DNA of 64,000 nucleotides from positions 62,001 through 126,000 of the forward strand of contig JBIIKZ010000001.1 of assembly GCA_044232905.1 (NCBI GenBank), in the 5' to 3' direction. Numbering within the stretch: position 1 is the first letter of the stretch; every line of letters begins with the position of its first letter. Origin of the DNA: CANHVK01 sp044232905 (GTDB lineage Bacteria; Bacteroidota; Bacteroidia; Flavobacteriales_D; Crocinitomicaceae). Both the position numbers and the translations under genes were made by a program. The notes beneath the pieces are model-generated. The model saw only the letters and a list, made by a program, of their open reading frames with translations. It had not been told where the DNA came from and did no database searches. Positions 37,565 through 45,976 of this stretch are shown one piece after another.

Positions 37565-38928
37565 AAACAATTATTAGAAATGCACACGTAGTTAATGAAG
37601 GAAAAATTATCCTTTCGGATGTATTAATCCACGGAGAAAGAATTGAAAAAATTTCCCCAGCCATCCATCTAGATACGCTAGAAAAATACCATGAAATCCA
37701 TGCAGAAGGTTTGTATTTATTACCTGGTATGATTGATGATCAAGTGCATTTTCGGGATCCTGGATTAACCCATAAAGCAAGCATTGCCTCTGAATCGAGA
37801 GCAGCTGTGGCAGGGGGAATCACTTCTTTTATGGATATGCCGAATACTATTCCCAATGTACTTACGCAAGATTTATTAGAAGAAAAATACCAACTCGCTG
37901 CTAAAACTTCTTTAGCGAATTATTCTTTTTTCATGGGAATAAACCAAGAAAATTTAGAAGAAGCATTAAAAACAGACAACGAAAAAGTATGCGGAATTAC
38001 GGATGATGGGCTATATTTTAACAACGAGCATCGCATTTTAGCAAACTTTCCAGATTACCTGGATACACTGTTTGCACGCACTAATACCTTGGTTGCTTTA
38101 CATAGTGAAGATGATCAAATTATTCATCAAAACACACTACATTACAAAGGAATTTATGGTGATAATATTCCTTTTCAAGCACACCCTGAAATTCGCTCAG
38201 CAGAAGCCTGTGTCAAAGCAACAAAGCGGGTAATAGAAATTGCCAAAAAACATTCTAATCGTCTTCACTTTTTTCATATTTCAACCGCGGAAGAAGCGAA
38301 TTTATTTGATAATACAATTCCATTACGACAAAAAAGAATTACCGCAGAAGCATGCGTGCATCATTTATGGTTTACCGATAAAGACTATCCTCGTTTAGGG
38401 GCGAAAATTAAATGGAACCCTGCCATAAAATCCGAAAAGGACAAACAAGGATTAATCGATGCACTTAATAACAATAAACTGGATATTATAGCGACCGATC
38501 ATGCACCACACACGATGGATGAAAAAAATGGAAATTACTTTCAAGCAATGTCAGGCGGACCTTTGGTGCAGCATGCGTTAGTAAGTTTACTCGAACTGTA
38601 CCATCAAGATAAAATTTCTTTGGAAAAAATTGTAGAAAAAACGAGTCATCATGTAGCAGAAATATACCGAATGAAAGAACGGGGTTATATTCGTGAAGGT
38701 TATTATGCAGATTTAGTTTTAGTGGACCTACACAAACCATGGACTGTCTTACCAAACAACATTGCCTATAAATGCCAGTGGTCACCTTTTGAAAATCAAT
38801 CTTTTTCAAGTCAAATTCAAAAAACGTTTGTCAATGGCCAGTTAGTTTTCGATCAATCCAAATGCTTGGAAAACAGCTGGAATACACAAATTAACGGACA
38901 ACGCTTATTATTTGAAAAACATCGTTAA
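37561..38928 (+). CDS. pyrC: Dihydroorotase
   Basis: Dihydroorotase closes carbamoyl-aspartate to dihydroorotate in pyrimidine synthesis. The 455-residue amidohydrolase has the metal-binding MIDDQVHFRDPGLTHK, the NTIPN region, HFFHIS and the fourth-metal-ligand region ATDHAPH. Its length fits the type I/III bacterial dihydroorotase group. Translational coupling to sua5 is shown by the four-base overlap. The other pyrimidine gene in the window, pyrF, is 10 kb away. Confidence 0.92.
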   Translation: MKTIIRNAHVVNEGKIILSDVLIHGERIEKISPAIHLDTLEKYHEIHAEGLYLLPGMIDDQVHFRDPGLTHKASIASESRAAVAGGITSFMDMPNTIPNVLTQDLLEEKYQLAAKTSLANYSFFMGINQENLEEALKTDNEKVCGITDDGLYFNNEHRILANFPDYLDTLFARTNTLVALHSEDDQIIHQNTLHYKGIYGDNIPFQAHPEIRSAEACVKATKRVIEIAKKHSNRLHFFHISTAEEANLFDNTIPLRQKRITAEACVHHLWFTDKDYPRLGAKIKWNPAIKSEKDKQGLIDALNNNKLDIIATDHAPHTMDEKNGNYFQAMSGGPLVQHALVSLLELYHQDKISLEKIVEKTSHHVAEIYRMKERGYIREGYYADLVLVDLHKPWTVLPNNIAYKCQWSPFENQSFSSQIQKTFVNGQLVFDQSKCLENSWNTQINGQRLLFEKHR

Positions 38929-38944
38929 TTCATCGAATAGTAAC

Positions 38945-39871
38945 TTACTCATACGCTTCGTACCAGTTAAAATCCTCTTGAATTATTCGGTCTTTTTCCT
39001 CCCGTAAATGGTGTAAAAATGCAGAAGCAACAGGAGAAAACCCCTTGTTTTTTTGCCAAATTAATTGCCAAAAAGACTTTATAGGTAACCCTGTTACTGG
39101 TATGATTTTTAAGTCGCCTGTATAAATTTCATTTTTTAAACCAATTAAAGGCATAATTGAGCTCCCTAACCCCGCTACGATTGCTTGTTTAACCGCCTCA
39201 TTCGAAGTTAGTTCCATTTGTTTTTGCAATAAAATTCCTTTGCTTTCAAAATAATGTTCCATCGTATAACGAGTTCCCGAACCTTTTTCCCGGTAAATGA
39301 TAGGAAGTTCTTCAAAAATGGAAACATCGTATTTTTTTTTCGGGTAATGTGAATTTTTTCCTGTTACAAGGTATAATTTATTTTGTAATAACTCTAGATT
39401 ATCAATATTCATATCTGTTGGAAGCACTGAAACCAGTGAAAAATCTACTTCATTCTTCGCAATATTTTCTAAGACTTTTACTTTGTTGGTTACATCCAAT
39501 TTCAAGGCTACTCCAGGGTGTTTCTTCAAAAAAGAAGCTAAAAAATATGGTATAACATATTTTCCTGTTGATACAACTGAAATTTTTAATTTTCCACTCA
39601 ATTCTCCCTTAAAAGCTTTGGACTTATGCGCTATTTCGTGGGCTTGAAATATAATATTTTCAGCCATTTTCGCTACTTCTTTTCCAAAATCGGTTACATA
39701 CAGTTTTCTTCCAATCACTTCTGTTAATGGAATATCGAATTGTTTTTGAAGATTTTTTAATTGAATCGATACCGCTGGCTGTGTTAAATGTAATTCCTCC
39801 GCAGCTTTCGTAATACTTTCATTTTGAGATATTTTTAAAAAAATCTCCAATTGACTCAATGTATAATTCAT
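38945..39871 (-). CDS. LysR-family transcription regulator next to the bicarbonate transporter gene
   Basis: The 308-residue protein has the N-terminal winged HTH (LEIFLKISQNESITKAAEELHLTQPAVSIQLKNLQKQF) and a C-terminal substrate-binding domain with the pattern REKGSGTRYTMEHYF near 205. The gene is divergent from the SbtA-type transporter with 83 bases between. LysR proteins related to CmpR/CbbR sense carbon metabolites, so it probably controls the transporter; that is inference. Its stop is convergent with pyrC. Confidence 0.9.
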   Translation of the reverse strand: MNYTLSQLEIFLKISQNESITKAAEELHLTQPAVSIQLKNLQKQFDIPLTEVIGRKLYVTDFGKEVAKMAENIIFQAHEIAHKSKAFKGELSGKLKISVVSTGKYVIPYFLASFLKKHPGVALKLDVTNKVKVLENIAKNEVDFSLVSVLPTDMNIDNLELLQNKLYLVTGKNSHYPKKKYDVSIFEELPIIYREKGSGTRYTMEHYFESKGILLQKQMELTSNEAVKQAIVAGLGSSIMPLIGLKNEIYTGDLKIIPVTGLPIKSFWQLIWQKNKGFSPVASAFLHHLREEKDRIIQEDFNWYEAYE

Positions 39872-39886
39872 AAATAATTTTTATGC

Positions 39887-39918
39887 TTTTCATTTCAAAT
39901 ATAAATAAAAATATGAAA
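39887..39918. promoter_or_regulatory. Possible LysR operator between divergent genes
   Basis: TTTTCAT (39887-39893) and ATGAAA (39913-39918) form an imperfect 6-bp inverted repeat, in the 83-base space between the LysR gene and the transporter gene. Confidence 0.35.
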
Positions 39919-39954
39919 CGAAGAAATATCATTTTTGCTTAAACTAAAAAAACT

Positions 39955-40911
39955 ATGAATTTTAACCTACTTATTGAAAACCTAACAAATCCTGCACTCT
40001 TATTCTTTGTTCTAGGAATCATTGCTGTTAAACTAAAATCTGATCTAGAAATTCCACCTAATAGTTCTAAATTTATTTCTCTTTATCTTTTATTTTCTAT
40101 TGGCTTCAAAGGTGGACAAGAATTAGCACATAGTCATTTCACTACTGAAATTTTATGGACTGTGATCTTTGGAATGTTTCTCGCTTTTATAATCCCTTTT
40201 TACACCTTTTTTATACTTAAACGAAGACTATCCATTGAAAACGCTGGCGCAATTGCTGCTGCATACGGTTCCGTTAGTGCGGTGACCTTTGTTACTGGAA
40301 TTGCTTTTTTAGAATCCCATAAACTAACTTCAGATGGACACATGGTTGCGGTAATGGCGTTGATGGAAGCACCAGCAATCATTGTAGGGGTAGTATTAAT
40401 TAGAATGTTTGGTAATGGAACCAAATCAACAACTAAAATCAGTAATCTAATCGGTCATTCATTCACAAATGGAAGTGTACTTTTAATCCTTGGTAGTTTA
40501 GTAATAGGCTTTATTGCCAATGAAAAAGCTGCAGAAGGTATCAAACCCTTTACCAATGATTTATTCAAAGGCTTCCTAGCAATATTCTTGTTAGACATGG
40601 GAATTATCAGCGGACGTAAATTAAGTGACTTCTTTAAAAACGGATGGTTTACAGCACTTTTTGCCATACTTATTCCATTAGTCAATGGCTGTGTCGTAGC
40701 ATATACGAGTCAGTTTGTTACGCCAGAAATTGGAAATAGATTTATGTTAGCAGTACTTGCTGCAAGCGCTTCCTATATTGCAGTTCCAGCCGCCATGAAA
40801 ATAGCTGTTCCAGATGCAAATCCAAGCATTTACTTGCCGATGGCATTGGCAGTTACCTTTCCATTTAATATTACGATAGGAATGCCGATTTATTTAACGA
40901 TAATTTTGTGA
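39955..40911 (+). CDS. Sodium-dependent bicarbonate transporter, SbtA-type (DUF897)
   Basis: The 318-residue membrane protein has about ten hydrophobic helices in two inverted halves, with the typical IAAAYGSVSAVTFVTG and the C-terminal AASASYIAVPAAMKIAVPDANPSIYLPMALAVTFPFNI. Cyanobacterial SbtA takes up bicarbonate with sodium. Here it is divergent from a LysR regulator and next to an acyl-CoA carboxylase gene, a bicarbonate user. The substrate is inferred by family. Confidence 0.85.
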   Translation: MNFNLLIENLTNPALLFFVLGIIAVKLKSDLEIPPNSSKFISLYLLFSIGFKGGQELAHSHFTTEILWTVIFGMFLAFIIPFYTFFILKRRLSIENAGAIAAAYGSVSAVTFVTGIAFLESHKLTSDGHMVAVMALMEAPAIIVGVVLIRMFGNGTKSTTKISNLIGHSFTNGSVLLILGSLVIGFIANEKAAEGIKPFTNDLFKGFLAIFLLDMGIISGRKLSDFFKNGWFTALFAILIPLVNGCVVAYTSQFVTPEIGNRFMLAVLAASASYIAVPAAMKIAVPDANPSIYLPMALAVTFPFNITIGMPIYLTIIL

Positions 40912-40970
40912 TTGATGTTTTATTTTTGTAGGGATGTAGCATGCTTCATTCCTACAAAAATAAAACATGC

Positions 40971-42518
40971 CTACAACGGTATATTCCCGTGTTTTTTCTG
41001 TGGTAAATGTTCTGCCTTATTTTCTAACATTTTAAAAGCATGAATCAATTTCGCGCGTGTTTCTTCTGGTAAAATCACCTCATCCACAAACCCACGCTCT
41101 GCTGCACGATACGGATTAGCAAACATTTCAGCGTATTCTGCTTCTTTCTCCAACCATTTCGCTTGTGGATCTGGTGCAGTTGAAATTTCACGTTTAAAGA
41201 TAATTTCTGCTGCTCCTTTTGCTCCCATCACGGCAATCTCCGCTGTAGGCCATGCAAAATTCATGTCTGCTCCGATATTTTTAGAATTCATTACATCGTA
41301 TGCACCTCCGTATGCTTTACGCGTAATGACAGTAACACGTGGAACTGTTGCTTCTGAAAATGCATAAAGCAATTTTGCACCATGCGAAATAATACCGCGC
41401 CACTCTTGATCCGTTCCTGGCAAGAATCCTGGTACATCTTCCAATACCAATAATGGAATATTGAATGAATCACAGAAACGCACAAAACGTGCTCCTTTTC
41501 GAGAAGAGTCGATATCTAATACACCTGCCATAGATTGCGGTTGATTGGCAATTACACCGATGGTTCTGCCTTCCAAACGCGCCATACCAACTACAATATT
41601 TGTCGCGAAATCGGCATGAACCTCCCGGAAAGATACATCATCAATAATACACGCTATGACCTCGCGGATATCGTATGGAAAAGAAGCATTGTCTGGTAAT
41701 ATAGTTTGTATTTGGTTTAATTTATTTTTAGAAAATTCAAAAGAAGTTGTTGGTGCATATTCGCCGTAATTCTGCGGTAAATACGTCATGAAGTCACGCA
41801 CTTCTCGTAAAGTCGTAACATCATTCGCAGACGTAAAGTGGGTAACCCCTGATTTTTCTGCGTGGGTTTTTGCACCTCCTAAATCTTCGGAAGTAACCTC
41901 TTCATGCGTTACGGTTTTAACCACATTGGGGCCTGTTACAAACATATACGAAGTATCTTCTACCATAAATACGAAGTCTGTCAATGCTGGGCTATACACT
42001 GCTCCACCGGCACAAGGTCCCATAATGACACTTATCTGCGGAATTACACCTGATGCACGTGTATTTCGGTAAAAAATATCCGCATAACCTGCCAGAGAAA
42101 CAACTCCTTCTTGGATACGCGCACCTCCTGAATCATTAAGGCCAATAACTGGTGCGCCATTTTTCAATGCTAAGTCCATGATTTTACAAATCTTCTCTGC
42201 ATGTGTCTCCGATAACGATCCACCAAGCACCGTAAAATCTTGCGAAAAAACATAGACCATACGACCGTGAATCGTACCATATCCTGTCACTACCCCATCT
42301 CCAGGATAATGTTGTTCATCCAAGCCAAAATAGGTAGAACGATGTGTGATAAACATCCCGATTTCTTGGAACGAACCTTCATCTAATAACAATTCAATAC
42401 GCTCACGCGCGTTTAGTTTTCCTTGACTATGCTGTTTGTCGATACGCGTTTGTCCACCTCCCAATTGCGATTCCTCTCGGCGTACTAATAATTCTTGTCT
42501 TTTGATGTTGTTATTCAT
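40971..42518 (-). CDS. Acyl-CoA (propionyl-/methylmalonyl-type) carboxylase beta subunit
   Basis: The 515-residue carboxyltransferase moves a carboxyl group from carboxybiotin to an acyl-CoA. It has the N-terminal RRE-rich region, GGSLSETHAEKICKIMDLALKNGAPVIGLNDSGGARIQEG, the crotonase-fold oxyanion loop GPCAGGAVYSPAL and GGAKTHAEKSGV. Length and these motifs fit PccB; decarboxylase beta chains are also related, but no membrane partner is adjacent. The biotin carboxylase partner is not in the window. It is convergent with the transporter gene. Confidence 0.88.
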   Translation of the reverse strand: MNNNIKRQELLVRREESQLGGGQTRIDKQHSQGKLNARERIELLLDEGSFQEIGMFITHRSTYFGLDEQHYPGDGVVTGYGTIHGRMVYVFSQDFTVLGGSLSETHAEKICKIMDLALKNGAPVIGLNDSGGARIQEGVVSLAGYADIFYRNTRASGVIPQISVIMGPCAGGAVYSPALTDFVFMVEDTSYMFVTGPNVVKTVTHEEVTSEDLGGAKTHAEKSGVTHFTSANDVTTLREVRDFMTYLPQNYGEYAPTTSFEFSKNKLNQIQTILPDNASFPYDIREVIACIIDDVSFREVHADFATNIVVGMARLEGRTIGVIANQPQSMAGVLDIDSSRKGARFVRFCDSFNIPLLVLEDVPGFLPGTDQEWRGIISHGAKLLYAFSEATVPRVTVITRKAYGGAYDVMNSKNIGADMNFAWPTAEIAVMGAKGAAEIIFKREISTAPDPQAKWLEKEAEYAEMFANPYRAAERGFVDEVILPEETRAKLIHAFKMLENKAEHLPQKKHGNIPL

Positions 42519-42538
42519 AGTTGGTTGAAGGGTTTTTC

Positions 42539-42676
42539 ACCATTAAGAAATTTAGGACGAAATAGCGTGTGTAGGGTTTAAAAACATTAAGAAAAACATA
42601 CGTCTTTAATTCTTAATTTTCTCCATTTAAACAGAGTGACTAACCTATTGCCTCAACTTCTTAATTTCTTAATGGT
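42539..42676. repeat. 138-bp intergenic segment bounded by 14-bp inverted repeats
   Basis: ACCATTAAGAAATT (42539-42552) and AATTTCTTAATGGT (42663-42676) are perfect complements. Further CATTAAGAA and TTCTTAAT words lie between them. It fills the gap between the carboxylase and mtnB genes. It resembles a small foldback element or an interspersed intergenic repeat. Confidence 0.5.
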
Positions 42677-42701
42677 AAATTAAATATTATCGTTATCGAA
42701 T

Positions 42702-43322
42702 TTACTTATTTATCGCTTTCAATTTATAATTCACTTCCAACAAATATTCCAAAGTTTCTAAATGTCTTTTTGCTTCAAATAAATTCTTGCCCCAAGCGTA
42801 TGTACCGTGATTACGTATCACAAAAGCATGGTGTTGAAATTCGTCTTTACGTTCTTCCATCCAAGTCGAAAATTCCACCATATCTTGCGAATTTGACAAG
42901 ATTGGTAAATGAATTTTGTTGTCGTGGGTTGTTTGTCCTGCAAAACCTTTCTGTATCTCGTATCCTTCAAAAGGTATGCTTTCTTCAAATAGTTGAGAAT
43001 TCAACACCGAATATACCGAATGACTATGTAAAATAACCGTATTCTCTGGAAACAAGCGATACAACACACAATGTATCAACGTTTCTGCAGATGGTTTAAT
43101 CTCCCGATCTTCCAATACCGGGTGACCATCCATCGCTACTCGCATGAAATCTTCTTCGTGAAATTGAGATTTGTCAATCCCCGAACGCGAAACGTAAATC
43201 ACCTCTGCTTCCGCATTTTCACGGAAAGAGTAATTAGTAGAAGTAGCTGGCGACCAACCTTTGGCATGATACGCACGTATCGTATGTGCTAAATTTTCTT
43301 TTAAATCGTAGATATCTTGCAT
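42702..43322 (-). CDS. mtnB: Methylthioribulose-1-phosphate dehydratase
   Basis: MtnB removes water from methylthioribulose-1-phosphate in the methionine salvage path. The 206-residue class II aldolase-fold protein has the zinc ligands HSHS (about 97-100) and H in RNHGTYAWGKN, and the family's STNYSFR phosphate-binding segment. No mtnA, mtnC or mtnD is nearby. It is the last gene of the eight-gene operon from lipB, ten bases after the LEA-like gene. Confidence 0.88.
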   Translation of the reverse strand: MQDIYDLKENLAHTIRAYHAKGWSPATSTNYSFRENAEAEVIYVSRSGIDKSQFHEEDFMRVAMDGHPVLEDREIKPSAETLIHCVLYRLFPENTVILHSHSVYSVLNSQLFEESIPFEGYEIQKGFAGQTTHDNKIHLPILSNSQDMVEFSTWMEERKDEFQHHAFVIRNHGTYAWGKNLFEAKRHLETLEYLLEVNYKLKAINK

Positions 43323-43332
43323 ACCTTATTGT

Positions 43333-43806
43333 TTAATTATTCAATGCTTTCAATAGATTTCCATCAATGTTCTTTGTTTCATTAATAGTTATCGTTTTCG
43401 GAATTCCCAAAGCAGAACCTTTAATTGATCCTTTAATCGTTATCGTAACTTCTTTTTTAAATGCGTTTCGCAAAAGCGTAAACAATGCTCCATCCGCCAA
43501 ATTCAATTTCAATTTCACCGGATAACTTGTATCGCTTTTTCGTTTAAAAATCACTTTATCGATTAACGTAACATTTCCAAGTGCTTTATCATCGATACTG
43601 ATTGTCAAATCTGAATGCTTTAATCTAATCGCATACAAATTATCATTTTGAACAACTACATTTGCTTTAATTAGTAGTTGTTTATCCTCAAATACTGGTG
43701 CAAAATCTGTTACATTTTTGATCTGGATGTCTTGAAATAAAGAACAAGAAGAAAGAATTAAGAGAAGAGTTAAGAGAGACGAGAGACGCTTGAAGTAAGA
43801 TTTCAT
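43333..43806 (-). CDS. LEA14-like (water-stress/hypersensitive-response domain) lipoprotein
   Basis: The 157-residue product has a lipoprotein signal peptide (LLLILSSCSLF, Cys21) and a beta-sandwich of the LEA14/WHy type: IKNVTDFAPVF, IKANVVVQNDNLYAIRLKHSDLTISIDDKALGNV, IKGSIKGSALGIPKTI. Relatives protect or bind membranes and proteins; the exact role is unknown. It belongs to the long operon, 16 bases after the thioesterase. Confidence 0.75.
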   Translation of the reverse strand: MKSYFKRLSSLLTLLLILSSCSLFQDIQIKNVTDFAPVFEDKQLLIKANVVVQNDNLYAIRLKHSDLTISIDDKALGNVTLIDKVIFKRKSDTSYPVKLKLNLADGALFTLLRNAFKKEVTITIKGSIKGSALGIPKTITINETKNIDGNLLKALNN

Positions 43807-43822
43807 GGATTATATTTTATAA

Positions 43823-44338
43823 TTACTCCCCCAAAAACAAGGCCTTAATCTCTGTCGCATCACTTGGTTTCATCTTACCTGCTAAAATCAAACTTAATTG
43901 TCTACGTAGCAAAGCTCCCTCATACCGCTTAATTTCTTCTTCTGTTTCAGGAACTAATTCAGGAACTTGAATTGGCCCACCTAGTTGATCTACTGCCACA
44001 AACGTATAAATCGCCTCATTGCATTTTCTACGTTGGCCAGAAACTGGGTCTTCCACAAATACATCCACAAAAATTTCCATCGAAGAACTAAATGCACGAG
44101 AAACTTTTGCTTCCAAGGTTACAATAGAGGAATGTAAAATCGGTTCTTGGAACGATACATTATTTACCGAAGCGGTTACCACTACGCGGCGACAATGTCT
44201 CTGTGCAGATACACTTGCAATAACATCCATCCAAGCAAGGAGTTGACCTCCAAACAAATTACCCAAAGTATTCGTGTCATTTGGCAATACGATATGAGTT
44301 GTAATCGCAACTGTTTCCGATGCTTTTTTTGCTTTCAT
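43823..44338 (-). CDS. Acyl-CoA thioesterase, hot-dog fold (YciA/BACH type)
   Basis: The 171-residue enzyme cleaves acyl-CoA to free acid and CoA. The pattern DTNTLGNLFGGQLLAWMDVIASVSAQRHCRRVVVTASVNNVSFQEPI is the acyl-CoA hydrolase hot-dog signature (about 20-65), with LEAKVSRAFSSSMEIFVDVFVEDP completing the sheet. Its start overlaps the stop of the upstream glycosyltransferase by four bases. Confidence 0.88.
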   Translation of the reverse strand: MKAKKASETVAITTHIVLPNDTNTLGNLFGGQLLAWMDVIASVSAQRHCRRVVVTASVNNVSFQEPILHSSIVTLEAKVSRAFSSSMEIFVDVFVEDPVSGQRRKCNEAIYTFVAVDQLGGPIQVPELVPETEEEIKRYEGALLRRQLSLILAGKMKPSDATEIKALFLGE

Positions 44339-45204
44339 AATTTAATGTAGTTTTTGTAGCGGATATCGATACCCGCATACGTTCGTAAAAAACGTTTAAA
44401 ACGATCTTTTAATTTTGTTTTATTGAACGAAATATCGTAATCAAATTTCCAATTTTTAGATGCAATTCTTGCTTGCATCACTGCAGGATGCGTTTCTTTA
44501 AATTCTGCAAGTGCATCAATATTCGCAAAATAATCAAACGCTGCGACTTCTTTCACGTTTTCTTTCATCCAAGCGTCATCGTGCCACATTTTATGAAACG
44601 ACGCTTGTTTTTTCTGCATTTTTTCTGGTGGTTTCACCCACCCATAATGATACACATAGGCATCGATTTTTTGTACAGACAATTTATCATTTGGGAGTTT
44701 ACGAAACCCTTGTGCATCGCGGTAGGAAAAGATATCTGGTCGATTACGAACGATACGAATTTCATCTAAATACCAACTTATGGAAGTGCCTACATAATCG
44801 TAGGAACCATAAAAATGCTGGTAATTAAACAATAATCCCTCAACGCGTGAATCGTCTTTAAAACGTTCCATCGCCTCACGGATTACTGGTAAGTATTTTT
44901 CGTGAATCACCTCATCGCCTTGAATATAAAATGCCCAATCACTTGTTGGATCTAACGCTTTAAACGCTTTATCCGTCTCTAAAGCTAGCGTCCTTCCTCC
45001 CTCACGAACGCTATCGTCCCAGGTAGTTTCAATAATTCGCACCTTTGGATCTATCCCTTGAATTAATGCATAGGTGTCATCTTCGGAATTCCCTACTGCA
45101 ACAACAACTTCATCACACAAAGGAAGAATGGAGCGTATTGCCTCTACTATCGGATAATCGTAGGTTATCGCATTGCGAATAAAGGTGAATCCACTAACTT
45201 TCAT
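44335..45204 (-). CDS. Glycosyltransferase family 2-like protein
   Basis: The 289-residue protein begins MKVSGFTFIRNAITYDYPIVEAIRSILPLCDEVVVAVGNSEDDT, the GT-A N-terminus, and has WAFYIQGDEVIHEKYL with the DxE-type metal-binding position where GT2 enzymes have DxD. The C-terminal part is rich in Lys and aromatic residues. It is cytosolic or peripheral on the membrane and should modify a surface glycan. It is joined by one- and four-base junctions to its operon neighbours. Confidence 0.8.
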   Translation of the reverse strand: MKVSGFTFIRNAITYDYPIVEAIRSILPLCDEVVVAVGNSEDDTYALIQGIDPKVRIIETTWDDSVREGGRTLALETDKAFKALDPTSDWAFYIQGDEVIHEKYLPVIREAMERFKDDSRVEGLLFNYQHFYGSYDYVGTSISWYLDEIRIVRNRPDIFSYRDAQGFRKLPNDKLSVQKIDAYVYHYGWVKPPEKMQKKQASFHKMWHDDAWMKENVKEVAAFDYFANIDALAEFKETHPAVMQARIASKNWKFDYDISFNKTKLKDRFKRFLRTYAGIDIRYKNYIKL

Positions 45205-45205
45205 T

Positions 45206-45556
45206 TTAGGCTAATAAAGCGATTACTTTTTCTAATGGACGACCAATAACAGCACTATTTCCTTTAATAACAATCGGACGCTCAATCAAAACTGGATGTT
45301 GAACCAAAATCTTACGCCATTCTTCTTCGCTGAATTTTTTGTCTTTGAAATTCGATTTGTAGACTTCCTCTCCTTTACGAATCAATGCCTCCGCTGGAAT
45401 TTGTAATTTTTCTAATACTTTATTAATATCCTCTAAGGTTGGAGGTGTTTTTAAGTATTCAAAAATAGTAGTGTTATGATTGTTGTCTTGCAGATAACAT
45501 AATGAATCGCGGCTTTTTGAACAGCGATTGTTATGCCAAATTGTAATTTGTTCCAT
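45206..45556 (-). CDS. ArsC/Spx-family thioredoxin-fold protein (arsenate reductase-like)
   Basis: The 116-residue protein has the ArsC start ITIWHNNRCSKSRDSLCYLQD with the catalytic Cys13, and the C-terminal RKGEEVYK and LIERPIVIKGNSAVIGRPLEKV, with the two arginines used by arsenate reductase. Glutaredoxin-linked arsenate reduction is likely, but YfgD-like housekeeping roles are equally possible because no other ars gene is present. Confidence 0.85.
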   Translation of the reverse strand: MEQITIWHNNRCSKSRDSLCYLQDNNHNTTIFEYLKTPPTLEDINKVLEKLQIPAEALIRKGEEVYKSNFKDKKFSEEEWRKILVQHPVLIERPIVIKGNSAVIGRPLEKVIALLA

Positions 45557-45560
45557 CCTA

Positions 45561-45971
45561 TTAATATATTACGACCCCTTTTACACCTAATTGCGGAATC
45601 TCTTTCATGTTTTTTTCTACAATCGTTTCTGGTAAAAACAAAAACTTCTTATCGTACATCAAATCATTTACCCAAAAACTTACCCAATATTCGTTAGTCA
45701 AACCAAAAACATCTTCCATCACAGGTTCAATTTTTGCCGCTTCGTTTGGCAACATCAATTCAATGCAGTGTCTTAATGTAGAAGTATTTATTTTCTCACC
45801 GGTCACCACATTTTCACCATACCCACAACTTGTGATGATGATGCCTTCCATAATATCATCGCGTAAATTCAATAAGTAGGCGTAGTAATTGGTATTATTC
45901 TCTTCATCAAGTTGTTTCACAATTGCTACAGCAACTCCTTCCACTTTAGGTCCTAATAATTCTTCTCTCAT
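45561..45971 (-). CDS. Unrecognised conserved-looking protein, 136 residues
   Basis: The product begins MREELLGPKVEGVAVAIVKQLDEENNTNYYAYLLNL and contains EPVMEDVFGLTNEYWVSFWVNDLMYDKKFLFLPETI. It has no signal peptide and no motif I can name. Its position inside the tight operon, four to five bases from both neighbours, shows it is a real gene; it probably accompanies the arsC-like or serine hydrolase gene. Confidence 0.75.
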   Translation of the reverse strand: MREELLGPKVEGVAVAIVKQLDEENNTNYYAYLLNLRDDIMEGIIITSCGYGENVVTGEKINTSTLRHCIELMLPNEAAKIEPVMEDVFGLTNEYWVSFWVNDLMYDKKFLFLPETIVEKNMKEIPQLGVKGVVIY

Positions 45972-45976
45972 TGCTA

